Part shown: one piece after another, positions 34,117 through 43,263 of the stretch
How the letters are laid out: every line of letters starts with the position of its first letter
How positions within the stretch are numbered: the stretch's first letter is position 1
Source: an uncultured Alphaproteobacteria bacterium
Lineage (GTDB): Bacteria; Pseudomonadota; Alphaproteobacteria; Rs-D84
DNA length: 64,000 nt
Direction of reading: 5' to 3'
Assembly: GCA_944389555.1 (NCBI GenBank)
Contig: CALXMU010000004.1
Span: 98,795-162,794 of the forward strand
The notes under the pieces: model-generated
What the model was told of the DNA's origin: nothing
Databases searched by the model: none
What the model saw: only the letters and a program-made list of their open reading frames with translations
Position numbers and translations under genes: made by a program

Positions 34117-34734
34117 GTCTTTAACGTCACATATTACTTTCATCTGTGAAGATTCTATCGGCGTTAAATTGCCGTTATTAAAGACATAAATTGTTTTTGT
34201 TGCCATCGTTGGATTATCCCAAGAATCTTGCCAGTCGCGTGAAATTTTTATGACTCTAAATTCCGGTTTAAAATCAAACTGAAGTTTTTGTAAAGAGCAT
34301 TCTGCACCTTCTGTCGTGCGAAAACCATCTGGTGTTATATCTACGAATTCTCCACCCTTGTTTAATTCTATTTTATATTGATAATAAAAATGGCTGGTTC
34401 CGTTTTCGTTTTTTGTACGAGTAATTCTGTCGCGTCGACCGTCGCCGTCAATGTCAATATCAAATATATCGCGTTCGGATATACCGGAACCAAATTCATC
34501 AAGTTCGTATTGTTCAGAAAAGTTGGGCTCTTTAAGTCCATCTGAAAAAGCCCCTTCCTTGTTAATTGTGCCGGTTACTTGGGTTGTTGTGTCTGGTGAT
34601 TGTACGCCGACGGTGCGGCCTAGTTTCGGTAAATTGCCCCCCGCCAAGATATAAATCAATGCAGCAATTATTAAAAACATAATTACTAATAAGATGTTAA
34701 AAGTTATGCTGCCTGATTGATTTTTGTTTTCCAT
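34108..34734 (-). CDS. Membrane-anchored exported protein of unknown function
   Basis: About 208 residues. One N-terminal span (about 10-33), then a low-complexity linker and an EF-hand-like stretch FDIDIDGDGRRDRI (Asp-rich calcium-loop pattern, about 90-103). A beta-rich C-terminus follows with two cysteines. I place the ATG at 34734, five bases after GGAG, which leaves a clean 12-base gap to the gene upstream. Third gene of a minus-strand set with the muramidase-domain protein and the acidic protein, so probably part of the same envelope apparatus. Confidence 0.6.
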   Translation of the reverse strand: MENKNQSGSITFNILLVIMFLIIAALIYILAGGNLPKLGRTVGVQSPDTTTQVTGTINKEGAFSDGLKEPNFSEQYELDEFGSGISERDIFDIDIDGDGRRDRITRTKNENGTSHFYYQYKIELNKGGEFVDITPDGFRTTEGAECSLQKLQFDFKPEFRVIKISRDWQDSWDNPTMATKTIYVFNNGNLTPIESSQMKVICDVKDLF

Positions 34735-34745
34735 TTTTTCTCCGT

Positions 34746-35786
34746 TTAGTTTTGGACTACGCGCCCCGGTGTCCAACCTTCTATTTGACGTATTGCGTTT
34801 GCAACTCTGGATAATTCCGCATCAGTTAAACTACTCATTTGTCTGTTAATGGATAAGCCCGTTAAATCTTGTAATCTTCTATGGTATGCAGAAGTATCGT
34901 TTTCTATTGGCGGAGCATATCTGCTGATTGCACCTGCCACGGTCAGTCGATTGTAACTATCGCTACGTAATAATTGGCTGATTGCCTTCATACCTGTCTC
35001 TTCGTCTGGGAATACTGCGAACCCGCCGGCTTCACCGATAGCACCGGCGCGGCGCGCAAAATCGGAATATCGTATGTTGCCGGGATTCATGTTTCGCCAT
35101 GCACGTGTACCGCCAGTCCTGCGGTATTTTGAACCATCTGAATTACTGTATATTACATCGCGAGATGATTCTTTTGCGCTTATTGGACGACCGGTTACAC
35201 CCCTTTGGGCGTTTGTTTCTGTGGATGTAGATTGTGATTTTCGCGGTGTAGGGACGCTTGTGTTTGTGTCTGGTGTTACTGTTACTGTTTCTAGTTCTTC
35301 AGGAACATCTGGAGCCATCAAAGGTGCTTGAGAATAAGGTATTGTATGCGGAGCACCGGAATCATAAATTTCAATGTTTTCGTATAGTTTGAATTCATCA
35401 TATTTTGATAATTCTAAATTTCTTGCGTCTAGGATTTCGTTTACTTCTTCCATAGAAACTTTTATTGTTCTGCAACCCTTGGCAAACAAATCGTCGCCGT
35501 ATATTAGATTTATAATAGGAATTACGGCGGATAAAGTCCCGAATATTATGATTAAGTTTCGTAGGTTATTAAAATAATCACCTTTTACACCGCGTATCAA
35601 AGATATTGCCCAACCGAATAAGAAAACACCTGTTATGCATACGATAACCAACCATGCATATTCTATGAATGTTTCAAAACTACGTAAAACACAGGATGGA
35701 TCTTCTAGATATAAAAACGTCCCGTCAGTTCCCAAAATATGGAAACCAGAATTTTGTAACAATCTAAGAATTGTTTCTGTATTCAT
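34746..35786 (-). CDS. Membrane protein with phage-type muramidase domain
   Basis: 346 residues. The N-terminus has two spans (about 40-64 and 77-97) with a Cys just outside each (PSCVLRS, AKGCRTI). A Ser/Thr/Pro linker follows (about 150-208), then a C-terminal muramidase-like domain from about 210 with GGTRAWRNMNPGNIRYSD, EAGGFAVFPDEETGMKAI and YAPPIENDT. That domain type (R-N-x-N-P-G-N) is typical of virion-associated lysozymes and structural protein P5 of phages. It probably cuts peptidoglycan from an inner-membrane anchor. A close copy of the domain occurs at 37381-38112. Confidence 0.7.
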   Translation of the reverse strand: MNTETILRLLQNSGFHILGTDGTFLYLEDPSCVLRSFETFIEYAWLVIVCITGVFLFGWAISLIRGVKGDYFNNLRNLIIIFGTLSAVIPIINLIYGDDLFAKGCRTIKVSMEEVNEILDARNLELSKYDEFKLYENIEIYDSGAPHTIPYSQAPLMAPDVPEELETVTVTPDTNTSVPTPRKSQSTSTETNAQRGVTGRPISAKESSRDVIYSNSDGSKYRRTGGTRAWRNMNPGNIRYSDFARRAGAIGEAGGFAVFPDEETGMKAISQLLRSDSYNRLTVAGAISRYAPPIENDTSAYHRRLQDLTGLSINRQMSSLTDAELSRVANAIRQIEGWTPGRVVQN

Positions 35787-35805
35787 CAGAACTCATATAT
35801 TATAC

Positions 35806-36792
35806 CTATTTTTTCGAAGCAGCGTTTGTAAAGAAACCAGGAATTGCGAAATCGTCATCATTTGCTGCAATACCAGCCCAGCCAAATAAATCGCCCATTA
35901 AACCAGTTTCGTCGCGTTTAGCCTTTTTGAATGGTAAAATATTTTTTAACTTTCCTATTTTACTGTGATTTTCATTTTTAGGTAAATCAGGGATTTTATC
36001 TTGGTTTTCCGCAAATTCTGCGGCCAATTGTTCCAAAGTTGCGTCCGAATCATCGACCGTTGTATCAACAGGGATATCTTCGTCAGAATCTATTTCTTCT
36101 TCTATCGGTTCTTCAACTATGTCTTCGCGTAAAGGCGTCATACTTTCTAATAGTTGTTCCAATGTTTTTTCAATTGGTGCTTCTGGTGCTTCGTCTGTAA
36201 TCATATCAGCAATTGCTGTATGTTGATCGCTAATTTCATCAGAAGCGGGGGCGTCAAATTCCGCGCTTATGTCAATATCAGAAACAACTTCTTCTTTTTC
36301 ATCTGCGAACTGTGGGAGAGACTGCGGCTCATCAGATTTTGTGTCTTGAATTTCTTCATCGCTATCAGATGAATCTTTTTGTGCGGCCAGAATAGATAAA
36401 ATAGGAATTATTTTTTTATCTTCTTCATTTTTTTCTTCGGCAGGTTGCGTTTCTGGCACATCTGTTTTTTCTTTTGAACGCGCCCGTACTTTTCGTGCTG
36501 TTGTTTTCTTTGTCGGTTTTTCTATTACTTCAGGTTGTAAAATTTCTGTTTCTTGTTCTGGTATTACGGGTTCTTGTTCTATGATTTCAGTTTCTTGTAC
36601 AACATTTGTCTCAACGTTCTGGGTTTTTACAGTGTCGGTTGAGACCAGTGCGTCATCTTTATCAACTGGTACACCGAACATTATGGTGTCACTGCCAAGT
36701 CCCAAAGTAGACCGAACTTCTTCAAAAGCGGCACGAATATCGGCCATATCAAACACTTCATTACCGGAAATGTAAATGATTTTAGTTTTCAT
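35806..36792 (-). CDS. Acidic low-complexity cytoplasmic protein
   Basis: About 328 residues. A short folded N-terminus (KTKIIYISGNEVFDMADIRAAFEEVR) precedes a ~230-residue Glu/Asp/Thr-rich disordered middle. The C-terminus is conserved-looking: KLKNILPFKKAKRDETGLMGDLFGWAGIAANDDD. The start at 36792 is nine bases after GGGGGA; the longer frame to 36849 has no ribosome site. It heads the minus-strand unit with the muramidase-domain gene. Function unknown; the layout suggests a scaffold or adaptor. Confidence 0.55.
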   Translation of the reverse strand: MKTKIIYISGNEVFDMADIRAAFEEVRSTLGLGSDTIMFGVPVDKDDALVSTDTVKTQNVETNVVQETEIIEQEPVIPEQETEILQPEVIEKPTKKTTARKVRARSKEKTDVPETQPAEEKNEEDKKIIPILSILAAQKDSSDSDEEIQDTKSDEPQSLPQFADEKEEVVSDIDISAEFDAPASDEISDQHTAIADMITDEAPEAPIEKTLEQLLESMTPLREDIVEEPIEEEIDSDEDIPVDTTVDDSDATLEQLAAEFAENQDKIPDLPKNENHSKIGKLKNILPFKKAKRDETGLMGDLFGWAGIAANDDDFAIPGFFTNAASKK

Positions 36793-36839
36793 TGAAATAA
36801 ATCCCCCACTAGATGCGAACATTATATCACATTTTGCTA

Positions 36840-36868
36840 TTGAACGCATGTAAAAAATATCTTAAACT
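36840..36868 (+). promoter_or_regulatory. Leaderless-type promoter before the zapA pair
   Basis: TTGAAC (36840-36845), 17 bases, TAAACT (36863-36868), with the ATG only 6 bases later and no ribosome site. Confidence 0.65.
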
Positions 36869-36874
36869 GAAAAT

Positions 36875-37084
36875 ATGTCTGATATAAAACAACAAATTTT
36901 TCAGGAACTGAATTTGGTGGAAGAAGCGGCGGCCAGATTGCGGTCGGTGGCGGTAAACGCCGGTAAACAGACTGACTTAGAGGTCGCTATTTTAACCGAA
37001 CAAGTAAAAAATTTGCGTGACAAGAACGAACGGGCAACTGATTTCATAAACCAGACGATATCAATACTAAAGAAATTAAAATGA
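36875..37084 (+). CDS. Small coiled-coil protein upstream of zapA
   Basis: 69 residues, one long helix with heptads (QELNLVEEAAARLRSVAV; AILTEQVKNLRDKNER). Alphaproteobacterial zapA genes are often preceded by a short coiled-coil gene (DUF4164 type), and this fits in size and place. The ATG lies 6 bases after a -10 and lacks a ribosome site. Its end overlaps the zapA start by four bases (ATGA). Probably a partner in Z-ring bundling, inferred from position. Confidence 0.7.
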   Translation: MSDIKQQIFQELNLVEEAAARLRSVAVNAGKQTDLEVAILTEQVKNLRDKNERATDFINQTISILKKLK

Positions 37085-37356
37085 GCGTAGTATCTATACC
37101 TATTGTGAATAAGAATTACCCCATGGGTTGTGAAGACGGGCAGGAAGCGCGCCTGATAGAACTGGGTAAGATGGTGGATGCGCGGGCGCGTGAAATTTTG
37201 GATAAAATTGGACCGTTACCGGAAAATGCGCTTTTGGCGACGTTATGCATAGTTTTGGCAGATGAAGTACATAATAAACCTACGCCTAGTGTGACGGACG
37301 CGGATTTGAAGGAAATTTTGGCCAGAATTCGTGAGATAAAGAATAAATTAAACTAA
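37081..37356 (+). CDS. zapA: Cell division protein ZapA
   Basis: Cross-links FtsZ filaments at mid-cell. 91 residues. The N-terminal beta-alpha unit has the ZapA signature (IVNKNYPMGCEDGQEARLIELGKMVDAR, seen as NKNYPMGC and DGQEARL), then a C-terminal helix for tetramer formation. Translation is coupled to the preceding small gene by an ATGA overlap. A terminator follows directly. Confidence 0.88.
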   Translation: MSVVSIPIVNKNYPMGCEDGQEARLIELGKMVDARAREILDKIGPLPENALLATLCIVLADEVHNKPTPSVTDADLKEILARIREIKNKLN

Positions 37357-37382
37357 AAAAAACGCGCTTAGCGCGTTTTTTT
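37355..37382. terminator. Bidirectional terminator
   Basis: AACGCGC/GCGCGTT with a TTA loop, A7 and T7 flanks, between zapA and the convergent muramidase gene. Confidence 0.85.
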
Positions 37383-38112
37383 ATAAGGTTTTTTCAAAAG
37401 ATTTTTGAAGCATTTTATTTTGAACGGCAGCATATAGGTCTAATGAATCTTTTGGGGTCGTGTTTATTTGGACTTTTGTTTCATGACCTGGTCGCCACCC
37501 TTCTACTATCCGGATCGCTTTTACTACTTTCGTAATCTGGTTATCGTCCAATTCCGATAGTTTTTTTGATATTGACAATCCGGTTATCTTTGATAAATAT
37601 GCATTATAATTTGCCGTATCGTTTTCATGTGGTGGGGCGTATTTAGAAATTGCTTGTGATATTGTTAAATTTCTGTATTTGTCAGATTTCAACAAAGTAC
37701 CTATTGCTTTCATACCTATTTCTTCGTTTGGAAATACCGCAAAACCACCGGCTTCACCTATGGCGCCCTGAGCAATTGTAAAGTCAGAATAGCGTAGACA
37801 GCCCGGGTTGTTATTTCTCCATGCGCGCGTACCGCCACTGCGTCGAAAGCCGTTACCGTCTGCGCGTGTATAGACAACGTCATATCGTTGGGCTTTCGCG
37901 TTTATTGCGATTTCATCAACTAGTTTTATATCGTTTAGCGCGACAATAGAGTCTTTATTAGATACTGTTGTCGGGATGTCGCGTACGTTAGAAATATTTT
38001 TTTCTTTTGGTTCTGATGTACTATAACTTTCATTAGAGCCCAAAGTGTGTGTGCCGATAAACAGCAGCGTTGCACTGGTTATAACATACGGAATTGTGCG
38101 CTTAAAACTCAT
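37381..38112 (-). CDS. Exported phage-type muramidase
   Basis: 243 residues. An N-terminal signal or anchor (about 8-25, PYVITSATLLFIGTHTL), a ~50-residue linker, then the same domain as in the 34746-35786 protein from residue 78: GGTRAWRNNNPGCLRYSD, EAGGFAVFPNEEIGMKAI, YAPPHENDT. By hand about 80 of 133 aligned positions are identical without gaps. It ends in a short basic helix. A strong GGGAGG lies before the ATG. The two genes arose by duplication or shared capture. It probably acts on peptidoglycan in the periplasm. Confidence 0.7.
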   Translation of the reverse strand: MSFKRTIPYVITSATLLFIGTHTLGSNESYSTSEPKEKNISNVRDIPTTVSNKDSIVALNDIKLVDEIAINAKAQRYDVVYTRADGNGFRRSGGTRAWRNNNPGCLRYSDFTIAQGAIGEAGGFAVFPNEEIGMKAIGTLLKSDKYRNLTISQAISKYAPPHENDTANYNAYLSKITGLSISKKLSELDDNQITKVVKAIRIVEGWRPGHETKVQINTTPKDSLDLYAAVQNKMLQKSFEKTL

Positions 38113-38446
38113 TTTATACCTCCCTTTGCAATCAAAGCAACAGACCGGTTGTACCGGTTCGTTACGTTATGTTATTTTGTTTGTTTTGATTGGTTCGTTA
38201 CCCTAGAGCATTTGGGTGACGTACATTCAGACGAAACGAAAAATCGTAACGCCCCGACTTACCACTTTTTGGCAGCCCGCCCCGTTACAGGGAACCAAAG
38301 TTTGTATATACATATATACTTAAAAAAATAAAATTCAAGTCAAAAATAAAAAAAGTAGAAAAAATTTTTTTAGACGGTTTATTTCGGGCTAAGTAGCATT
38401 TTTTTCTGTTGTTATTTTTTTACAAATGTTTTAAATTTTTGTTGCT
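38113..38446. promoter_or_regulatory. 334-base intergenic region between muramidase gene and parC
   Basis: The left ~225 bases are the leader of the minus-strand muramidase. They are less AT-rich and full of short repeats: ACCGGT at 38144-38149 and 38153-38158, GGTTCGTTAC at 38156-38165 and 38192-38201, and GTAACG/CGTTAC arms around a G/C-rich stretch (38249-38290). This looks like a structured 5' leader, but I cannot match it to a known riboswitch. The right ~110 bases are poly-A/T with the parC promoter. Confidence 0.45.
38409..38437 (+). promoter_or_regulatory. Leaderless-type promoter of parC
   Basis: TTGTTA (38409-38414), 17 bases, TAAATT (38432-38437); the ATG follows 9 bases later without a ribosome site. 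Confidence 0.55.
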
Positions 38447-40678
38447 ATGAGTAAGGAAATAATTGAAAGAATTGATTCACAACAGTTATCGGACGCGCTG
38501 TCAGAGCGCTATTTGTCTTATGCTGTCAGCACGATTGTATCGCGTGCGTTACCAGATGTTAGAGATGGTTTGAAACCAGTCCATCGGCGTATTTTATATT
38601 CTATGTTACGGCAAAAATTGTCGCCATCTGCGGCGTTTCGTAAATGTGCGACAGTTGTCGGTGACGTTTTGGGGCATTATCATCCGCATGGTGACTCGTC
38701 TGTATATGATGCAATGGTTCGCTTGGCGCAGGATTTTTCTGTTCGCTATCCGTTGATAGACGGTCAGGGAAACTTTGGTAATATTGACGGTGACCCGCAG
38801 GCGGCATACCGCTATACTGAATCTAAGATGACAGACGCTGCAATGCTGATTATGGAAGGCATTGATGAAGACAGCGTCGATATGATGCCGAATTTTGACG
38901 GTACAACTGTTGAACCTGTTGTTATGCCTGGTGCTTTCCCAAATTTGTTGGCAAATGGGGGTATGGGAATTGCCGTCGGTATGGCAACTAATATTCCAAC
39001 CCATAACGTGGCAGAGGTTTGTGACGCGCTGAATTTAGTTGTGGATACCCCGGAAGCGACGACAACGCAAATAATGAAAAAACTGGTTGGGCCAGACTTC
39101 CCGACGGGTGGCGTACTAATAGATTCTTTTGATACGATTGTAAAGAATTATGATACTGGGCGCGGGGCGTTTCGTGTTCGCGCAAAATGGGAAATAGAAA
39201 AACTAGACCGTGGTGCAGAACAGGTTGTAATAACGGAAATTCCATATGGTATTATAAAGTCAAAACTGGTTGAGCAGATTGCGAACTTAATTGACGCGAA
39301 GAAATTACCGTTGGTTGATGATATTTCTGATGAATCTACGACCGACGTTCGGATTGTTATTACGCCGAAAAGTCGCAATGTACCCGCTGATAAGATGATG
39401 GCGCATTTGTTTGCCATGACGGATTTAGAGTATCGGTTTAATATGAACTTTAACGTGATTGATTCTCGTGGTGTTCCCAGAGTTATGGGGATAGGAGATG
39501 TATTGCGTGAATTCATTGCTCACCAGAAAAACGTTTTAGTTCGTCGGACGAATTGGCGTTTAGGTAATATAGCGCGCCGTTTGGAAATTTTGGGTGGTTT
39601 GCTGATAGTTTATTTGAATTTAGACAGGGTTATCGAAATTATCAGAAATGAAGACGACCCCAAAGCTGTATTGATGGCGGAATTTAAGCTGACGGAAGTT
39701 CAAGTTGAAGCCATATTAAATACTCGCTTACGTTCTTTGCGTAAGTTAGAAGAAATGGAAATTCGTCGAGAAGATGCCGCGTTGCTTGCGGAACAAAAGC
39801 AATTGCAGGAATTATTGGCAAGTCCAGAAATGCAGAATGAACAGTTAAAGGCTTGGTTTGCCGATATTAAAAAGCGTTATGATAAGAAAACTGCGCTTGG
39901 GCGTCGTCGCACGCAATGGTTGCCACAGACAGAAGAAATCGTCGTAAATGCAGAAGAATTTATTGAAAAAGAACCTTTGACAGTAATTCTATCTTCTATG
40001 GGGTGGATACGTGCGGCAAAAGGTCATTTGGATTTGAATAATTTAGATTTGAAATTCAAAGAAGGCGATGAATTATTATTTGCGTTTCATGCACAGTCTA
40101 CGGACAAGGTAAATCTGTTTGCCAGTGGCGGAAAGATGTTTACTGTAAATGCAAGTGATTTACCATCGGCTCGCGGTTTCGGTGAGTCTGTTCGTATGAC
40201 GGTAGACATCGGGGCTGACGAGAATATTGTTTCTGCTTTTGTGCTGGATATGAATGCAAAATATTTATTAGTCGGGCGCCACGGAACAGGTTTCATAGTG
40301 TCCGGTGAGAACTGCCTGGCGCAAACTCGTACGGGAAAGCAGGTTATGAACACAGAAGAAAGAAACCCTGCAATAATGTGCGTGCCTGTTACGGGTGACA
40401 CAGTTGCCTTGTCTGGTTCTAATGATAAATTATTGATATTCCCAACCGCAGAAATACCTGAAATGACGCGCGGTAAGGGGGTAATATTACAGAAATATAA
40501 TGCCGAAAGGACATATGTTTTGGACGTCATGTTCTTTAACGCGGCAGATGGTTTCGGTTGGACAACTGGTCGCGGAACGACTAAATTAGATGATTGGTCG
40601 CCGTGGGCTGGGAAGAGGGCTTCCCAAGGGCGCACGATACCGGTTGGATTTCCGCGTAGCGGTAAATTTGGTAAATAG
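38447..40678 (+). CDS. parC: DNA topoisomerase IV subunit A
   Basis: Decatenates daughter chromosomes together with ParE. 743 residues. The breakage-reunion domain has the catalytic Tyr in [10 protein letters not shown] (about 122) and the quinolone region [17 protein letters not shown], with Ser and Asp at the resistance positions, i.e. an apparently sensitive type. The C-terminal domain has few blades and ends [21 protein letters not shown], a typical alphaproteobacterial ParC tail; the absent GyrA box also argues for ParC. Stand-alone gene with a leaderless-type promoter and terminator. Confidence 0.93.
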   Translation: MSKEIIERIDSQQLSDALSERYLSYAVSTIVSRALPDVRDGLKPVHRRILYSMLRQKLSPSAAFRKCATVVGDVLGHYHPHGDSSVYDAMVRLAQDFSVRYPLIDGQGNFGNIDGDPQAAYRYTESKMTDAAMLIMEGIDEDSVDMMPNFDGTTVEPVVMPGAFPNLLANGGMGIAVGMATNIPTHNVAEVCDALNLVVDTPEATTTQIMKKLVGPDFPTGGVLIDSFDTIVKNYDTGRGAFRVRAKWEIEKLDRGAEQVVITEIPYGIIKSKLVEQIANLIDAKKLPLVDDISDESTTDVRIVITPKSRNVPADKMMAHLFAMTDLEYRFNMNFNVIDSRGVPRVMGIGDVLREFIAHQKNVLVRRTNWRLGNIARRLEILGGLLIVYLNLDRVIEIIRNEDDPKAVLMAEFKLTEVQVEAILNTRLRSLRKLEEMEIRREDAALLAEQKQLQELLASPEMQNEQLKAWFADIKKRYDKKTALGRRRTQWLPQTEEIVVNAEEFIEKEPLTVILSSMGWIRAAKGHLDLNNLDLKFKEGDELLFAFHAQSTDKVNLFASGGKMFTVNASDLPSARGFGESVRMTVDIGADENIVSAFVLDMNAKYLLVGRHGTGFIVSGENCLAQTRTGKQVMNTEERNPAIMCVPVTGDTVALSGSNDKLLIFPTAEIPEMTRGKGVILQKYNAERTYVLDVMFFNAADGFGWTTGRGTTKLDDWSPWAGKRASQGRTIPVGFPRSGKFGK

Positions 40679-40701
40679 TTGAAATATTTAGTATGTAGAA
40701 T

Positions 40702-40734
40702 AAAAAAGCAGCACCGAAATCGGTGCTGTTTTTA
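40702..40734. terminator. Bidirectional terminator
   Basis: CAGCACCG/CGGTGCTG around AAAT with A6 and T6 flanks, between parC and rpmG. Confidence 0.85.
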
Positions 40735-40751
40735 AACTGATATTGTCACGA

Positions 40752-40931
40752 TTAGTGTGACATTTTGCCTTCTGTCATAACGACGTGTTTACGCAGTTTT
40801 GGGTCATATTTACGGAATTTCATTTTTCCCGCTGTATTTTCTGACTTTGTGTTTTTAGTAGTTGTATAGTAATAGCCAGTTTCTTTGTTTTCTAGCTTTA
40901 CAACTTCTTTACTGCCTTTCTTAGATGCCAT
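40752..40931 (-). CDS. rpmG: Ribosomal protein L33
   Basis: 59 residues, large subunit. MASKKGSKEVVKLENKET... and YYYTTTKNT, KFRKYDPKLRKHV are the standard L33 landmarks. It lacks the Cys pairs of the zinc form (C- type), as is usual in Gram-negatives. The start is set by ATG 40931, with AAGG eight bases upstream; a longer frame to 40961 is not needed. Ends in EGKMSH, slightly longer than E. coli L33. Confidence 0.95.
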   Translation of the reverse strand: MASKKGSKEVVKLENKETGYYYTTTKNTKSENTAGKMKFRKYDPKLRKHVVMTEGKMSH

Positions 40932-41032
40932 TTTATAAACCTTTTTTATTACTGCGAGCAATTTTAGGTTAAAAATTACTGGAAATCAAGTAATTTTTAT
41001 CATAATATATAATTCACGCACTGATAAAGTGC

Positions 41033-41115
41033 AGTGTTGTACTTAATGCGGGTATGGCGACTACGAAGCGAAGCGTAGTGCCGCCGTGTTAAAAAAACAT
41101 AGTGTTGTACTTAAT

Positions 41116-41128
<13 letters not shown>
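41033..41128 (+). repeat. 28-bp direct repeat carrying the 5' end of tRNA-Leu
   Basis: AGTGTTGTACTTAATGCGGG plus TATGGCGA occurs at 41033-41060 and 41101-41128. The second copy runs into the intact tRNA-Leu; the first holds only its first 13 bases, then a hairpin GGCGACTACG...CGTAGTGCCGCC (41057-41084). This is a partial tandem duplication or the scar of an element inserted near the tRNA 5' end. Confidence 0.8.
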
Positions 41129-41200
<72 letters not shown>

Positions 41201-41215
41201 AAATTTCCGTAAATT

Positions 41216-41335
41216 TTAATATACTGGGTAGTTACGTGGAAATGACGGGTCTGGGCGTTGTAAGTCAGACTTTACGCCGCACGCTGCGATTGCAAATGTA
41301 GAAATGAATAAAATTCCTAAAATAATTTTTTTCAT
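41216..41335 (-). CDS. lptM: LptM-like small lipoprotein
   Basis: A 39-residue lipoprotein. The signal peptide KKIILGILFISTFAIAA is followed by the lipobox Cys and the mature sequence CGVKSDLQRPDPSFPRNY. The CGxKxDLxxPD pattern is that of LptM (YifL), a helper that matures the LptD/LptE translocon. In many proteobacteria it sits beside lysA or argH; here it is alone behind tRNA-Leu. There is no ribosome site, but TTGACA-18-TATAAT ends 6 bases before the ATG, so the mRNA would be leaderless. Easily missed because of its length. Confidence 0.8.
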   Translation of the reverse strand: MKKIILGILFISTFAIAACGVKSDLQRPDPSFPRNYPVY

Positions 41336-41341
41336 AAATCT

Positions 41342-41371
41342 ATTATAAACTTTTGTCTTGCTAGATGTCAA
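41342..41371 (-). promoter_or_regulatory. Consensus leaderless promoter for the LptM-like gene
   Basis: On the minus strand TTGACA (41371-41366), 18 bases, TATAAT (41347-41342), then 6 bases to the ATG. Confidence 0.8.
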
Positions 41372-41460
41372 ATTTTTAGGATTGGAATTCAGTCCTGTTT
41401 ATTTATATGTGTATACCGTTCTAAAATTCGTATGTTCCATAAAATCAAAGGAGAGAGATT

Positions 41461-43233
41461 ATGTATCACAGTAATGGAAATTATGAAGCGTTTGCCAACC
41501 CTATGCCGCCAGCAGATGCCGGGAAAAAGTCGGCGTATATAGTTGGTGGTGGTTTGGCTGGTTTAGCCGCTGCAGTATTTATGATACGTGACGGTAAGAT
41601 GAAAGGTAATAAAATTCATATATTTGAAGAATTGCCTTTGGCTGGGGGAAGCATGGATGGAATATTGAATCCGTCGCGTGGTTACATTATCCGCGGTGGA
41701 CGAGAAATGGAAGCACATTTTGAGACTTTGTGGGATTTATTTCGCTCTATACCATCGTTAGAAAATCCTGACGTTTCAGTTTTAGATGAATTTTATTGGT
41801 TAAATAAAGCGGACCCTAGTTTTTCACATTGCCGCGCAATAGAAAAACGTGGTAAGCGTATGAAAGATGACGGAAAATTAACTTTAACACCGACGGCAAT
41901 TCGGGAATTGATAGACCTTGCATTGACGCCAGAAGAGAAACTACAAGACGTTCAAATTGACCAGGTTTTCACAGAGGAATTCTTTGAATCTAATTTCTGG
42001 TTGTATTGGGCGACTATGTTTGCGTTTGAAAAATGGTCCAGTGCCATGGAAATGCGGCGATATATTTTACGCTTTATCCACCATGTTGGTAAACTAGCAG
42101 ATATGTCTGCGCTGAAGTTTACTAAATATAATCAATATGAATCTTTGATAACGCCGCTGGTTCGTTGGTTAGAGGCGCATGGTGTAAAGTTTCATTTTGA
42201 TACCACAATTACAAATGTAATTGTGGATTGTAAAGCAACGAAAAAGGTCGCAAAGAAAATAGAAATGATAAAATCTGGGCGTAAAAAAGAAATGGATTTA
42301 AGTCCAGATGATTTGGTGTTCATCACTAATGGTTCTATTACAGAAAGTACTACGTATGGTGATAACGAAACACCTGCTGATTCTCGTCATGAACTTGGTG
42401 CCAGTTGGCAGTTATGGAAAAATATGGCAAAGCAATGTAAAGAGTTCGGACGACCGGAAAAGTTCTGTGAGAACATACCGGCTGCGAACTGGGTTATGTC
42501 TGCGACTATAACTCTGACAGACGACACTGTGGTTCCATATATTGAAAAAATATGTAAAAAGAATCCGCATAGTGGTTCCATTGTTAGCAGCGGTCCCGTT
42601 ACTATAAAAGATTCAAATTGGTTTTATGGGTTCAGTATTTCACGGCAACCGCATTTTCGCAGTCAGAAATCAAACGAGATAATCGTTTGGACTTATGGTT
42701 TGTTATCTGATACCGAGGGTAATTATGTAAAGAAAAGAATTGCGGATTGTACGGGGGCAGAACTATGTGCGGAATGGCTGTATCATATAGGGGTTCCAGA
42801 ATCCCAGATAGAAGATATTGCACATAATCGTTCTAATACAGTTCCGTCTCATATGCCTTATATAACAACGTACTTTATGCCGCGTGCGCTGGGTGATAGA
42901 CCGTTGGTCGTTCCAAAAGGTTCTGTAAATTTAGCTTTTATCGGTAATTATGCGGAAACAGAACGCGATACAGTATTCACGACAGAGTATTCTGTTCGTA
43001 CGGCAATGGAAGCGGTTTATACATTATTGAACATAGACCGTGGTGTTCCTGAGGTATTTGATTCATGCTTTGACGTTCGTATGTTGTTACAAAGTATATA
43101 TTACTTAAACGACAGAAAGAAATTGCATGAGATAGATGTACCATGGGTTCTAAAACTATTAGAAAAGCAGGGGCTCAAAAAAGTAAAGGGTACGTATTTA
43201 GAAGAACTTTTGCGTGAAGCGAAGTTGGTATAA
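41461..43233 (+). CDS. ohyA: Oleate hydratase (MCRA family)
   Basis: Adds water across the cis-9 double bond of oleate or linoleate, giving 10-hydroxy acids; FAD is a structural cofactor. 590 residues. The FAD loop [15 protein letters not shown] is at about 27-41. GGSMDG and [14 protein letters not shown] (about 77-90) hold the catalytic-region Glu of the family. [10 protein letters not shown] and [22 protein letters not shown] near the end complete the family pattern. The enzyme is typical of gut bacteria that detoxify or modify host and diet fatty acids. GGAGAGAG precedes the ATG. Stand-alone. Confidence 0.95.
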   Translation: MYHSNGNYEAFANPMPPADAGKKSAYIVGGGLAGLAAAVFMIRDGKMKGNKIHIFEELPLAGGSMDGILNPSRGYIIRGGREMEAHFETLWDLFRSIPSLENPDVSVLDEFYWLNKADPSFSHCRAIEKRGKRMKDDGKLTLTPTAIRELIDLALTPEEKLQDVQIDQVFTEEFFESNFWLYWATMFAFEKWSSAMEMRRYILRFIHHVGKLADMSALKFTKYNQYESLITPLVRWLEAHGVKFHFDTTITNVIVDCKATKKVAKKIEMIKSGRKKEMDLSPDDLVFITNGSITESTTYGDNETPADSRHELGASWQLWKNMAKQCKEFGRPEKFCENIPAANWVMSATITLTDDTVVPYIEKICKKNPHSGSIVSSGPVTIKDSNWFYGFSISRQPHFRSQKSNEIIVWTYGLLSDTEGNYVKKRIADCTGAELCAEWLYHIGVPESQIEDIAHNRSNTVPSHMPYITTYFMPRALGDRPLVVPKGSVNLAFIGNYAETERDTVFTTEYSVRTAMEAVYTLLNIDRGVPEVFDSCFDVRMLLQSIYYLNDRKKLHEIDVPWVLKLLEKQGLKKVKGTYLEELLREAKLV

Positions 43234-43238
43234 AAAAT

Positions 43239-43263
43239 AAAGCCACCGAAAGGTGGTTTTATT
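43239..43263. terminator. Terminator between ohyA and HTH gene
   Basis: CCACC/GGTGG hairpin with a GAAA loop, A/T flanks on both sides. Confidence 0.7.

Noticed and set aside
38606..39004. Minus-strand frames inside parC, also 40087-40635
   Set aside because: Antisense to conserved ParC sequence; no protein-like features.
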